This document shows, one piece after another, positions 36,948 through 48,323 of a stretch of DNA of 64,000 nt. Position numbers and translations under genes: made by a program. A model generated the notes under the pieces. That model saw nothing but the letters and a program-made list of their open reading frames with translations. It was not told the origin of the DNA and made no database searches. Each line of letters begins with the position of its first letter. The stretch's first letter is position 1. The stretch comes from Pezizomycotina sp. ARF18 (lineage: Eukaryota > Ascomycota), in NCBI GenBank assembly GCA_002224055.1, contig AZLU01000021.1, positions 248,001 to 312,000 of the forward strand. The letters are read 5' to 3'.

Positions 36948-38541
36948 TCAATCCCGAAGCATCGCAGCCCCCAGAAACCTGGGTGCCGGGTTCGATGGAC
37001 CAACGCTGGTGTTCGCAGTGACACCGGAGGAAGCTGCCTGGTTTGCGGTCTGATCGGAGGCTGGGTTGGAGTTCTGGCGAGCGGTTTGTTCGATAGATTG
37101 GCTACCGGTATTGGAAGCCTCAGTGTCTGTGGACCCACTTTCTTGCCCGTTTACGCAGCCGTTTTCCGGATGGCATTTGGTAGGAGGGCAACTGGCTGGC
37201 CGAAGATATTTAAAGCTGGCTGTTCGCTAGCAGGTTGTTGATCGGCGGTGGCCCTGGCGGGTGTGCTAGCGCTATTGCTAGCAGCTTGCTGAGGCTCCTG
37301 AGCCTGAACAGGTTGAGCCTGCTGAGCCTGCTGAGCCTGAACAGGCAGTGCACCAGGGAAATTGCCACCGAGAGCCTGGCTTATTGCTGCCCCAACGTCA
37401 AAGTTCGGATCGTTGCTGGAAGTGGCGGAGGCGAAATTTCCCTGGCCGTCGCTTTGTGAGACAGTCTGCGTACCAGTAGTGTCAGGACCGACGTTGGCGG
37501 ACGCTGCGACATCCCTCTTGAAGTTGAGTGGGATTCCCAAAGCTTGGATTTGATCCCTAATGTCTTGAGGGAGGTCGAAGCGGGGCGCAGGGTGCCGTCT
37601 GTGCTGGAGAAAGACGAAGAGCAACTGTTTTCATCGCATTGGGAGTCGCTCTCGTGGCCGGGGGTAGGCCCCGTAGAGCTCGAAAAGGATGAGACATCTC
37701 GCTTGAAGCCGGGGACATGTTCGTTATGAAGTTGCTGCCTTACCGAAGTCGGAATATTGGCGGTAGGGATGTTGAAGTTCGGAATATTGATCTTCGGGAT
37801 GTTGACCGGTGCGCCGCCACCACGCTACTGCTGGAGAAAGATGAAGCGGAATTTCCCTTGCCGTCACGCTGGGAGTTGCTGACGGTTCTGCCGTTGCTGA
37901 AGCTTGTGGAGGAGACAGCCCTCTTGTTCAAGTTAACACCCTGAATTTTGGTAATACCCAGCGCTCTGAGCGTATCCTTTACGTTTTCAGGGAGCTCCAC
38001 GGCGGAATATTGATGTTCGGGATGGTAGGCTGCGGGATATTCGGCCGAGGGTATTCTTCCGAGAGGTATTCTTCTGAGAAGCCTGAGCAGGAGCGCCACC
38101 GCCACTGCTGCTAGAGAAAGATGAAGCGAAGTTCCCATTGGCGTCACGCTGCGAGTTGCTTACAGTACCACCGTTGCTAAAGCTAGTGGAAGATACGGCC
38201 CTCTTGTTCAAGTTTACACCCTGGATATTGGTGATACCCAGCGCTCTCAGTGTATTCTTGACACTCTGCGGGAGGTCCACTGGAGGAATATTAATGTTCG
38301 GGATGCTGGGTCGAGGGTTATTCTTCTGAGAGGCCCTAGCAGGAGCACTACTGCCGCTGCTGCTAGCGAACGAAGAAGCTAAATTCCCATTGCCGTCGCG
38401 CTGGCTGTTGCTGACAGTTCCTCCGTTGATAACACTGGAAGATGAAACGTGCCTCTTCTCCAAAGCGTCTTGAGGAACAGGAACAGCAATGGCGACGCCG
38501 GCAATGAGTGCGACGGTAGCAACAGTAGAAGCACCCTTCAT
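36948..38541 (-). CDS. Secreted five-module repeat precursor with Kex2-type KR sites
   Basis: ATG 38541 gives a signal peptide (MKGASTVATVALIAGVAIAV-PVP). Five Lys-Arg sites follow in register, at about 38452, 38200, 37920, 37699 and 37514 (EKR, NKR, NKR, FKR, FKR), about 62-93 residues apart. The modules begin [H/A/D]V-x-S and share GGTVSNSQRDGNGN-x-ASSF, a Pro/Asn/Ile stretch (IPNINIPPVDLP), then VKNTLRALGIT-x-IQGVNLNKR. Copies 1-3 are nearly identical, 4 and 5 diverged (VSQSDGQGNFASA). The last is followed by a Gln/Ala-rich tail (QQAQQAQPVQAQEPQQAA) and a Cys-containing end (CPPTKCHPENGC), stop near 36948. The pattern fits fungal kexin-processed repeat proteins, whose modules are cut in the Golgi and exported as peptides. 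No modification enzyme gene (such as the UstY/DUF3328 type) is seen nearby. Frame jumps lie near 38050, 37860, 37600 and 37195. Confidence 0.8.
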
Positions 38542-40263
38542 TTTAATAGATAGTATTTGAATTTGGATAATGGAAAAATAGGGAAATTAGAAAAGAGTGA
38601 GAAAGAATGCACGGCTAGCGTATTACTGTAAAAGCTTTCTGTCAAAGAAAAGACTATGAGAAGGCAATATCGTGAGAGATGAATGGTTTTAATCAGCGTA
38701 TCGTTTAGAGAAGGGAAACTTTCGAAAAGCACAGCTTATTCAAGAAAGTAAGTGGAAAGAATGGAAGATTGGTCGTAAAAGAGGAAGATTGTTGAAATGG
38801 TTGTTTGATGATGATGAGATTTCGATTCCAGAGGAGCGACGATGAGGTGTATTTATAACCAAGCGGGCAACGCTTTCTGCGATCATGAAGTCTTTCAATG
38901 TCAGTATAGGAAGACTGTTTGCTGCATGAGATAACCCGTCCTTCATACATGATGTACGACGCGATTGAATGTCGGCAGTCGGCGCCCGAATATTCTAAAC
39001 GTCGGCTCGTGTGCTGCTTGCATGAGCATACGCACGCGAATAAAAGTGTTCTCGTAGGTCTGCATGGACGTGGCTACGAGAAGTAGAATGTTTCTGGAAG
39101 AATGGGAAACAAACATTAATTTCGCGGTCCAAGGCAAGAGAGACATGGCCCCACTTACCCTGTATCTAATTGTCTCTTCAAACGCGAAGCATCGACGGGC
39201 GCAAACACACATCCATAGCCATATAGGGTCATGAAACGGAAAGAAAAGGCGATTAGGCGAGTTCCCAAGTGAGACAGAACGGTTGCATAAAGGTGTCATA
39301 TCAATCCGTAACGAGAGACCCGCTTTGCAGGGGAAAAAGGCGAGGACAGCGGTCATGGAACCATGGCTTGACTGAGACACCCTGGCGATCGCTTCGTCCC
39401 AAGCGAGAGGTTGATTGAATTCCTAACATACTTCGTTTCTTGATAGTCTGTCCTGCCTGACTATGATTTCCTCATGCTCAAGGGGAGAATTTTCCCCAAT
39501 GTTGTCTCCGTAATTTCCCCGTATGGGAGTCGTTTGGAGGAAAAATATTAATGTGCAAACTTTGAACTGTCTCAGCCTTATCAATCAACGACGGTTGAAA
39601 ATCACCTTGGCGAGACAGGTCAATCTTGGACCAAATAGTGAAATGGCATGAGATCGCGAAAGAGGGGTCATATTTATGACTGAAGCTGGCCTTGCTTAGA
39701 GAATAGATGTCAACCCGAAGGCTAGCAATCAAGTGAAGGATCGAGACATCGCGACTATAGGCCTTGCAATTTGAGCAATGAAGGGTGCTCATCTGATATT
39801 AAACGATGCTCACAAACTCCGGCAACCTCGAAACATCGAGAGAATCAAAAAAGGGTTTAAAAAAATCACTGGATATTGGGCATGACCAGCTCGGTCGCAT
39901 AACTTGAAGGCAATTGGCTGGGATACAAAAGTCCGTCGTTGAACATAGGCGTTTTTGTGTTAAATGCCACCTCCAATTACCAACCTAGGATAGGAAGCAA
40001 TCTCGATGATCGAGACATCATCATGAAAAAAATTCGAAACCTCTCGGGCATGAGACACGAAGCTTTTAGAAACAAATTTTGAATATCTCCCATAAGGACC
40101 CCAAGTCCTGAACTTTCCCGAGAAGAATGAAAAGAATTTCCTGAGGGCATCTGGGAAAGACAAATATTAGCGTAAAGTTCTCAGCCTATGCTTTCAGATT
40201 GGGTATTTATGCAGTATATATCTTGTTCGTGCACTAATTCAGTGTAAGTTTGAGTAAGCATTC
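38542..40263. other. Intergenic, promoter of repeat precursor
   Basis: Upstream region of the KR-repeat gene and 3' flank of the ankyrin gene. Open frames such as 38943-39380 (minus) have no recognisable domain. Confidence 0.45.
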
Positions 40264-42122
40264 TCAGTGGTGCTTCAGTAACAAAGCCTGCGTCTGCTCC
40301 GCATTCGCCTTGAGCGCGATGTCATACGCGGATTCTCCATTCACAGTAAGGGCATTGGGGTCAGCGCCCCACCTCAAAAGGATCATGCATGTCGTGACGT
40401 GATCTTCCCAGTAGCACCCATCGTGAAGCGGCGTATGCCCGTGTTTGCGGTCGCATTAACATCCGCCCCATACTCCAGGAGGAGTCGGATGGTCATGCAC
40501 GCCCCCAGCACTTTCCGTATCTGCGAAGGGCCGATGATTATACGAAGGGCTGTTCTACTGGTCCTCATCCTGTCTGACCGTCGGGTCGTGCTAAGCATAA
40601 GGAGGACGTGAACGATGTGGCCGTTGAATCTTCGACAAGCGTGTATCAGAGGTGTTCTTCCTTTGTATTTGTCGCTCAGTTTTGCTTTGTCGCCTAAAGC
40701 TCAGGCCATGTTCTTTTTATTAGCACTGTTACGGAAAGCTACAATTGAGCATCGTCAGGATTTCTTTAAGTACTCACGTCCATAGACAAAAAATATCAGC
40801 TTGTCAAGCAAGCCAATTTGCCCCGGGGTTGAGCCAGACGGCCAATACGGGACGTTAGCCTCCGTTACCCGCATACTCTTCAGTGATGCGGCTAATGTGA
40901 ATACCACACTTCTCAAGCAAGGAAATTTACTTTCGTTCTGGAGAACTGGGTGATGTCGACTGGTGTTTTGAGAAGGGCTTCCACATCGGACGCAGTGAGA
41001 TCTTTGGATAATGCCAATGGGGGGTGCTCATTGTCTCCTGGATACGGAACCTTGAACATATTAGTATCTGACGGGTCGTACTCGTCGGAAAATCATCCAC
41101 GGACAATCATCGTTTTAATAAAAGGCCTGTCGGCCAAATTCGGCCCTTTCACTTTCCAACGGCATCGGAAATAGTAGATTTAGCCACGTCCTTTGCACCT
41201 TGTCAAGATTGTACCACGAGGGTGGTTTGTAAGTTTCGGGCAATACGGATCTGTAAAACTTTGCCGAGGTCGATTCGCCTGGTTCGTGGTCCATGATGAA
41301 AGCCATCAGATAGGCAAGGTCGTTTGCAAATTGTCCCGGTTCTTTCAGCTTTCGTCTCCTCTTCAATACCTTCGCACAACTAGATTTGGCACTGTCCAGG
41401 TTACCCAAGTGGTACTAGATGATGGATTCCAATTACAGAATGAAGTGTTGCATTTCGACGGGGCAAGTATTGATATTCTCGGAGAGCAGAGCAAGAGATT
41501 CCATCACCTCTCGGAATTTGCCCTGTGCTGCTTGGCTCTGAGAAACCGCAACAGCCCAGTATACTGGACCCTGCGTATCTCTCAGAGCAGAGGCTTTGGG
41601 ATCCAGAGGGAAATTGAGTGCCGGCAATTTCGGCAGCAATTCGCGAGCCCGTCGCTCTGTCTCCTGCCAATTCTTCGCTAGGTATGCATTATATGCTTTG
41701 TCGATATGGAAGTCCAGTAGCCGTTGTTCTAGATCGGCGTCGACGGATTCGTCATCGCTATCATCGTCTATACCTGGCAGTTTGCTCTTCAGCCTTAACG
41801 TCTCCGTTGAAAACCCTTGTTTTGTACCTGTGTCCTTTGCCGCCATTTCAAATCGCTGAGACCCGGGTGTTACCGTCGATTTGGTGGCCGGCGTCTCCTG
41901 ATCGCGCCGCGAAAGAGGCTTCTTGGAATTCGCTTCGGTCGTTTCCAGCATGCCTTCAGACCGCGCCGCCGGCTCCGTCGATTCTGTGAAAGCTGCTTTT
42001 GGCATTGATTCGTGGCACCTGACATCACGGGCATCGACCGTTTCGTGGCCACCCTCCATTATGGCAGGCATACGCGGGTTCCAGCACCGCTTCCGTACCC
42101 GCGCTGGCCTCGCGGCTGCCAA
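40264..42122 (-). CDS. Ankyrin-repeat protein with TPR-like helical N-terminus
   Basis: ATG 42122 (an alternative ATG about 60 bases in gives MPAIMEGGHETVDARDVR) opens a disordered, charged region, then LPGIDDDSDDESVDADLEQR and a helical segment LLDFHIDKAYNAYLAKNWQE, ERRARELLPKLPALNF, YWAVAVSQSQAAQGKFREVM, NLDSAKSSCAKVLKRRRKLK. This region looks TPR-like and resembles the N-terminus of the Rho-like gene at 33678. A linker (VPYPGDNEHPPLALSKDLTA) leads to ankyrin repeats at about 40270-40900: IRLLLEYGADVNATA, HGHTPLHDGCYWEDHVTTCM, ILLRWGADPNALTVNGESAY, DIALKANAEQTQALL, stop at 40264. Ankyrin repeats mediate protein binding. Frame jumps near 41400, 41100 and 40430, and probable introns near 40720-40790 and 40920, split the gene. 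Confidence 0.7.
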
Positions 42123-42824
42123 GTTGTTTGTCCGGCGATATACGCCTCAGGCTGAGGCTAATGCTTTAAACGCAGCAGAAAGAGGCCGGTACCTGGTTCG
42201 TCAGATCGATATGATCGAGCTGTGCCTGGTAAATAGATATTAAGGACGGAGTGAAGCATATCGGAGAAGTTTGAATTGCAGGAGGTCCAGCCTTGATTCG
42301 TCTCTTCCTCTCTTCTCGGCGGCTAGATGTACAGACGGATTACATAAGCACATACTTTTTTTTTGTTTTTTTTTTTGGTGGTAATGGAGCGGAGCTCATT
42401 AATTTACGACGGTTCACACTCGTTTCAAGCACTCCTTCAAACACCAAAACACCAAAAACATCAAAGAACCTAACATCACGACATTTCGGCACTTCGGAAC
42501 TATCGTTTCAATTCGAGTCAAGCATGGAGAAACAATTTTACTACATCAAAAGGTTAAAGGATCGAGAGTTAAGGTTTCAATATATACGAGACGACGCCGC
42601 TTTTTCACCCTCTCGATTGGGACACTCTTACGAAGCTTCAAGTCTCTCTCAAACCATCCACTCATCTCCCTACGGTGATCAAGGTTAAAGGCTCTCACGG
42701 GTCTCTCGCCGAACATGCCGCCGGCATTGAAGCTCGATACCTTCCTTGGAGCTCTCCCTTCATGGCGAAAGCGACTGGGACCCGACTGGACATCCGGTTC
42801 GACCACGTCGGCTGGCCGTGCATC
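42123..42824. other. Intergenic between ankyrin and AAA genes
   Basis: Upstream of the ankyrin gene and downstream of the AAA gene. Contains a T-rich stretch at about 42355-42376. No gene was recognised. Confidence 0.5.
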
Positions 42825-43791
42825 TCACGATGGAGCCATCTTTTCCGGTCTTCTGAAGGGCTCGCGGTCGACATTATCGTCTCCAGTACCCATATCATCC
42901 CGGAGAATCTTTACCTGCCTCTTCATCTCCTCCACAACTCATACTTATCTAGGTCGTTATCATCGCCAAAGGGTACACCGCTTCTATGTTTCCTTGCTTA
43001 TTGTCATCCTGCTTATTGCCGGCAATGACGAGGAGAGTTGCGACGAAGGCCTCCTTGAGGTACGCGAAGCTGAAACCATCGGTGATGCCGGCAATAGCGG
43101 AGCATAGTTTGAAGGGAAGGTAATCGGCTTGTCATGCAGCTTCTTTCGCCAGTACTCGCAAGTACAAAGCTCGCTCATGCTCGCTGGCAGTGGAAGAAGT
43201 ACTTTCGATCGAAGCGGCTGGGCCGTTTTGATAGTCCGGGATCGAGTTTGTCTAGGTAATTGGTGGAGGCGACGATCATGATTCCTTTTTTTTCGTTTGA
43301 TGGATATCTTTCTCAACATTGACATCTTCTATTTCAAATTTCAGGTTATCCAGGCTTTGCTCACCGTCGTTATTCTCCAACCCGTCTACTTCATTGAAGA
43401 AGTAAGACCTATTCGGCGGGTGACGATCGTTTCGATATCCTCGAGAACCAGAAGACATGGAGAAAGTTGTCTAGCAAGGGAAAAGACGTTCGTGATGTCC
43501 CAGGTCTGGCTTGCTTCCCGGACGTAAAGGATATTCACGTTTTGTTTGCCTTTGTATTTCGTTGATATCTGGTTCATGAGGGCTTTTATGGATATGGTTT
43601 TGCCGTTACCGGGAGGACCATGGAATATGATGCCGCGCCTCCAGGGAACGCCGAGGTCCTTGTACACATCTCTGCCTTTAAAAATGGTCCAACGCGCGGA
43701 AAGGTAAGCCATACGTCCGTGCTATTATACCCTTTGGCGCAATATGAAAAAAAAAATCCAATGACTGACGATAGGGTCTTTCTTCACCTTG

Positions 43792-43832
<41 letters not shown>

Positions 43833-44736
43833 AAATACAAAAGAGGGATAGATGGATACTCAACTGTCAAGAATTTCTCGGTGATATCCGTCAAGCCGAC
43901 TTTCATGTCCTCATCAAGATAACATCCTTCCAGCTCGCCTTCTGAACCTCCTCCCAGAGCTTCTTACTCCTCGTCCAGCTATGCCAATCATAAACGTACA
44001 GGTACTCGTCGTTAGGCTTGCCCCATTTGGCGCCGCCTCGATGAGCATTTCCGACTTTTTATTCTGGCTCAGCGTCGTCTCGCCGCGTTCGACATCGGGT
44101 TCCTTCAGGATCCACAACCAGGAAGTGTAGCCCATGGAGATCTTGTAGACGATGAACTCCTCGCTCAACCAGGAAACAAGATATTTCCCCATTTCGATCT
44201 CCTCGCGGAGCTGGACGGGGTCGTCCTGCTTCAGACCCTGGGAGACGAAATAAAGGCGGTGGACGCCCTCGTTTCGCTGTCGAGGGTGATCTTCGCGTTA
44301 CCGCCGTTCGCGAACGCGATGATATCCGCCTGCGGTTCTGGGACTAAAGTGACGGAATATCGGGGATACCTGTGGCGCAAAGCGGCAGTGTAAGAAACCG
44401 CAGAGTTGACCGTGCGGGCGGAGTTGAGCCGCTCGTAGTCCGGGCCGAACTCGTGGCGGGATCCGGCACCGCGGAAGCGAGGCAAGGGGTTCCGAATTCC
44501 TCGAAACGTCGAAGGTGTCGGTGGTAGGGCTGGTGCCGAAGCTGCTGTTGCTGGTGAAGCTGCTGTCCCTGCTGTAGTAGCATGGGGCCGCGGTGATGCC
44601 GCTGCTGCTGCGGTTGTTGTTGCCACCTACCGACGTGTGAAGCCGATGGCGTTAGCGGCGTTTTCGTTCGCGATAGGTTCGAACCGGAGATGGTTCGCTG
44701 TTGCCCTTCGCGACCGGTATCTTGTTTGGCCTTCAT
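42825..44736 (-). CDS. AAA ATPase, BCS1-like C-terminal type (fungal family)
   Basis: ATG 44736 (MKAKQDTGREGQQRTISGSN) starts a Ser/Asn/Gln-rich disordered leader. A fungal-specific N-domain follows: PDYERLNSARTVNSAVSYTA, RHRYPRYSVTLVPEPQADII, MGKYLVSWLSEEFIVYKI, DEYLYVYDWHSWTRSKKLWE, KASWKDVIL. An intron with a 34-base homopolymer separates this from the ATPase: VYKDLGVPWRRGIIFHGPPG then NGKT (Walker A, about 43600), LSPCLLVLEDIE (Walker B), FFNEVDGLENNDG, GIMIVASTNYLDKLDPGL (sensor 1), SKRPSRFDRKYFF (Arg finger), then FAYLKEAFVATLLVIAG and an acidic tail. These proteins are ATP-driven remodellers; in this fungal group the substrate is unknown. Frame jumps lie near 44625, 44260, 44030, 43420 and 43200. 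Confidence 0.88.
43796..43829 (+). repeat. A34 homopolymer in the AAA gene intron
   Basis: 34 consecutive A on the plus strand (poly-T in the transcript), inside the intron between the N-domain and the ATPase domain. It could serve as an unusually long polypyrimidine tract. Confidence 0.9.
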
Positions 44737-47730
44737 GGTGTTTTTTGTTGTTTATTTATTTAAAAATTCGAACGGTTCGGGAATCAGTAACGCTTCGAGG
44801 GAAGTGCTTTTTGGAAGGACGGAGACGAGTGTTTTTGCTGAAGACGTCCTGGAGGGGCTCTCTGAGGACTTTTCTTTGGTTCGCGGCGTTTCCGCTGTGT
44901 CCTCCTCCTCCCTTAAAGAAGGGTGGGGAATCCCCAGCTTTTTGAAACTTCCAAAAATTGTTGATCTGGGAGTGACAGATACGAAAAAAGGAGTAAGTAG
45001 TGTGGGAAGAAGAACAGTCAGTTCAATTCGTTCAAGGGCTGAACGATACAAAGGGGAACATTGGAAGGCTGGGGAGAAAAAGGTGACAGTGGATGGATGT
45101 ATAGGGAATCGATTGGGGGGATCGTTAAGGTATTACTACGCTATTGTCACGGTGGGATCGGTTGGCGCTGTTTCGCAATGACTCAACGATTTCTTTCCTT
45201 TTGTGATTGCACTCACACCACGCATACGGTAACCACACCTTCGGGTCTCGGACCATCTCCGTCATCGACCCATTTGTGCACTGTACAAAAAGTGCAAGGC
45301 TTGGTAGGTCACCCAGTATCACCATTGGATCGAGAGTGCACAAACTCCGACTAATCTTTTGCATTTGGAGGTTTCTTCTCGAAGTTATGATTCCTTCCGC
45401 TTGGGCCGAAGATTAGCCTGGTATAAAAAGTCTGGGCAGGTTTGAGGCGGTGAAGAGGGAGATCAAGAAAAAAAGGACCCTGCTTGATAAGGCAATTCAT
45501 TGCGACGAAGTCGACTCCTCCCCTGTTCACATCGCGTGATAGGACTCATGGGAGGTAACGCGAAACGAGGCGGCGCTAATTATATTATTAAGCGTTAATA
45601 ATATACATCAGCTAACAATAGCAACGGCCAACAATAACGGCCCAAAACGCGAATCCCATTGTAGCCCTTCTCCTAGCCTGTACGAGGGTATGAATCGTGG
45701 TTTCATTGAACACCCCGTAGACATTTAAGCCCACCGCAGTATGTCGATAACTTTCTAGGAAATAACCCAAATTCATCCATGTCGCTGGCCGATAAGAGTA
45801 TTTTCCTGGCCGCGCAAACCCCCCCACTCGCGTTATTACATACATCATCTCGATGATCGAGCCGTATAGACTCCAAAGAATGCACAAGTTCGACAATGCT
45901 TCCCTTGAACAGCTCTGGGTTCTAGGCCGTGGATGTTCGCTTCGAATAATTTTTATTCTGCAAGCATTATCTTCGCAAGGAATACATTGTTCGGTGTGGT
46001 AACTACCATGAGGCAAGTTGATTTGCGAGCGCCTGGGGTCAGTAGGATATCCACAACTGAATACTGCCTTGCCACCAGGAACGCGTCTTCAACAAGCAGT
46101 CTATGACGCCGGTTAAGAGGCATCCTCAAAAACGAATTTGGCTACTTTGCGCATTCGGTCAAGATAAATGCAAGTTGGGCGAATCGAGCGATTGCTGACA
46201 TTCTGATGTAGATACCGAATAAAGCGTCAGACATATAATCCGTATTGACCGGAGTACGTGAAGAGTCAGCACTTCAACTCGTCGCCGCCCTTTTCTAAAC
46301 CAATATTTTGCGAAAGATACCACGCGGCCTCCTCGAACTGCTTCTCAGCGCCAAAAAATGTCACAGACGAACAGCCTAGATGGAGATGATGAGGAAAGCA
46401 AAGAAGCAAAATGCCAAGACGATCGCGATCTGTCGTGCGTCATTTTCAAAGCACAGAGGCGGCGGCTCCGGATATATTTAATCACTGGCCCTGACGCACA
46501 TTGCTGCGTACCCGATTCCCGTTATACAGATTTACAGCGCGCTCGCCGACGACCTAACGAATTTCCAGAGTTACACCGCTTGTTACCTAAGTAGGAGGAC
46601 CAGTTGGAAAATTATAGCACTACATCCTCATTCAAACTCCTATCGTCGCCTAGACAATGGATTTTGAGCATCGTAAAGCGATTTCTTTTCCCCTAGGCCA
46701 CTAGCTGGCATTTGATTCTATAAACGCGAGTTCTTTAAGCGTTCCCGCTTCGACGCGATACTATGCTATGGTATGGCGCGATATTGTCCTTTTGAAAATA
46801 GGCCCTAATTTCGTTTGTGGTGAGTGCTTCCCTCGAGTTCACTACGAGGAGAGCACTAGCCTGAGTCCTTGGAACAGAAAATTGGTAAGACTTCGAGGTG
46901 TCGGAGAACAACGAAATAAAGAATGTCAAAAGCTTAGATCAAAGGAGTGAGCTTGGTAGCCCACTATCCATCTAACAGTGCTCTATCCTCTAAAAGTTGG
47001 AAATTTGGAAATCAAGTTCCTGTTAATCTCCCGTGCTCACTCCAAATACAATCCATTCCGATAATTAGAAATTTGTTTCTTGGGGGATCTATGTTGTTTT
47101 TCTGATTTATGGATATGTACATCCTACAGGCTAAGAGCAGGTGTCGTAGACCCTCGATCTGATTCTTAATGTGTAGAGAGGCTGTAGACATCAATGTACA
47201 ACTTAACTTGGACGACTTTCCTCATTGAAATCATTTTGTTGCAATGCCATATTTTGAAGAGAATAGCTCCCACCGAATGAATTCTGCATCACGGTAAAGG
47301 CGATCAGATGCTAGTCTACATTAATGTCAGGTCTAATTTTTCCATTTCCTCCGCTATTGAGGAGTTTTGATATAAACTTTCCCCGGACTTTTGCGGCCTT
47401 ACTCGGGTTCTGTGCCACCAACCGAAAGAAAGATTCGAATTAGCTGCACATTAGCCGCGAGCTACTATTCCCCATAAAATAGATAAGATTGAAGCGAACA
47501 TTCCATATTTCGCAAAACCGTGATAAATATAACTTGCTCTGGGTATATATTGTACCAAAAATATGGCAATAAAACAAAAACCGCCCGTTATTAGGCGCCA
47601 AACCCATCCCAAGAAAAAGTACATCGTCTGTCACTCCTTCCAAGATCCACACAATGAGGCGAAGCCTCAAACTCAATGGATCCTATCGTATTTCACTACT
47701 TCCTTATGTAGAGGGGTGAAATCTCGCTAT
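44737..47730. other. Large intergenic region, no gene recognised
   Basis: 3 kb. The longest open frame (45612-46016, minus) has a weakly hydrophobic end but no domain I recognise. ATG 46358 opens a 78-codon acidic frame (MSQTNSLDGDDEESKEAK) without further support. No repeats or RNA genes were noticed. Confidence 0.4.
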
Positions 47731-48323
47731 TTAATCTTCGTCGGCATCGGCGTCGCTTGGCTTTTGGTGCATTCTACCGCCCACCGTCACCTTGGTCGAC
47801 CTCTTCCGGATGATATCGCTGCTCACAGTCGTTCCGGAACCGCTTGAACTGGAACTGCTCGAAGTGGAACCGCCCCCTCTGTGCTTTCTCGGTCCCTGCG
47901 GATGATATCGATGCGGAAGTTTCCTCCGGAACTGCTGCTGGTGCCGCCACTGGTTGAAGTCGAACTGGTCGAAGTCGAGCTGCTAGTCCTGTATTTTCTG
48001 GGGTCTCTGCGGATTATGTCGATACGAAAATCTCCGCCGGAGCTGCTGCTGCTGGAACTAGTTGAACCGGTGGAAGTCGAACTTTTCGAAGTGGAGCCGC
48101 TTGTATTGTGCCTTCTAGGTTCCGGCGGATGATATCTTCTTAGGATCCCGGCGGATGATATCAGCGAGATCCTCGCCGCGCGGGTTAAGAGCGGGAGCAG
48201 CGGCCGCGAGGCTATCGAGAGAAATATTATGAGCATCCATATGGCACTATCTAGCAACGGCTATAGTATACGGAAGACTACTTACGTGAGGAGGGAAGAA
48301 ATGATGACAAGTGACAGCTTCAT
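47731..48323 (-). CDS. Secreted DIIRR-repeat precursor protein
   Basis: Exon 1 (48323-48286) and an intron of 74 nt (48285-48212, GTAAGT to GATAG) join in frame to give a clean signal peptide, MKLSLVIISSLLTLAAAAPA. Five DIIR[R/K] motifs follow, at about 48148-48163, 48120-48136, 48006-48022, 47892-47910 and 47803-47818: DIIRRDPKK, DIIRRNPRRHNTSG, RIDIIRRDPRKYRTSSS, RIDIIRRDPRKHRGGG and SSDIIRKRST. The linkers are almost pure Ser/Thr/Gly (STSTSSTSTSGGTSSSSGG). The RR/KR steps are potential Kex2 cleavage sites and would release peptides of about 35-45 residues ending DII. The end is acidic (DADADED), stop at 47731. Three homopolymers appear one base short; with them the repeat stays in register throughout (about 170 residues). 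The family is not recognised. Confidence 0.75.

Noticed and set aside
44660-44690. tRNA T-arm-like GGTTCGAACC
   Set aside because: It lies inside the coding N-terminus of the AAA gene and has no matching acceptor, D or anticodon arms.
45612-46016. 134-codon minus-strand open frame
   Set aside because: No domain, signal peptide or splice support; composition does not stand out from the spacer.
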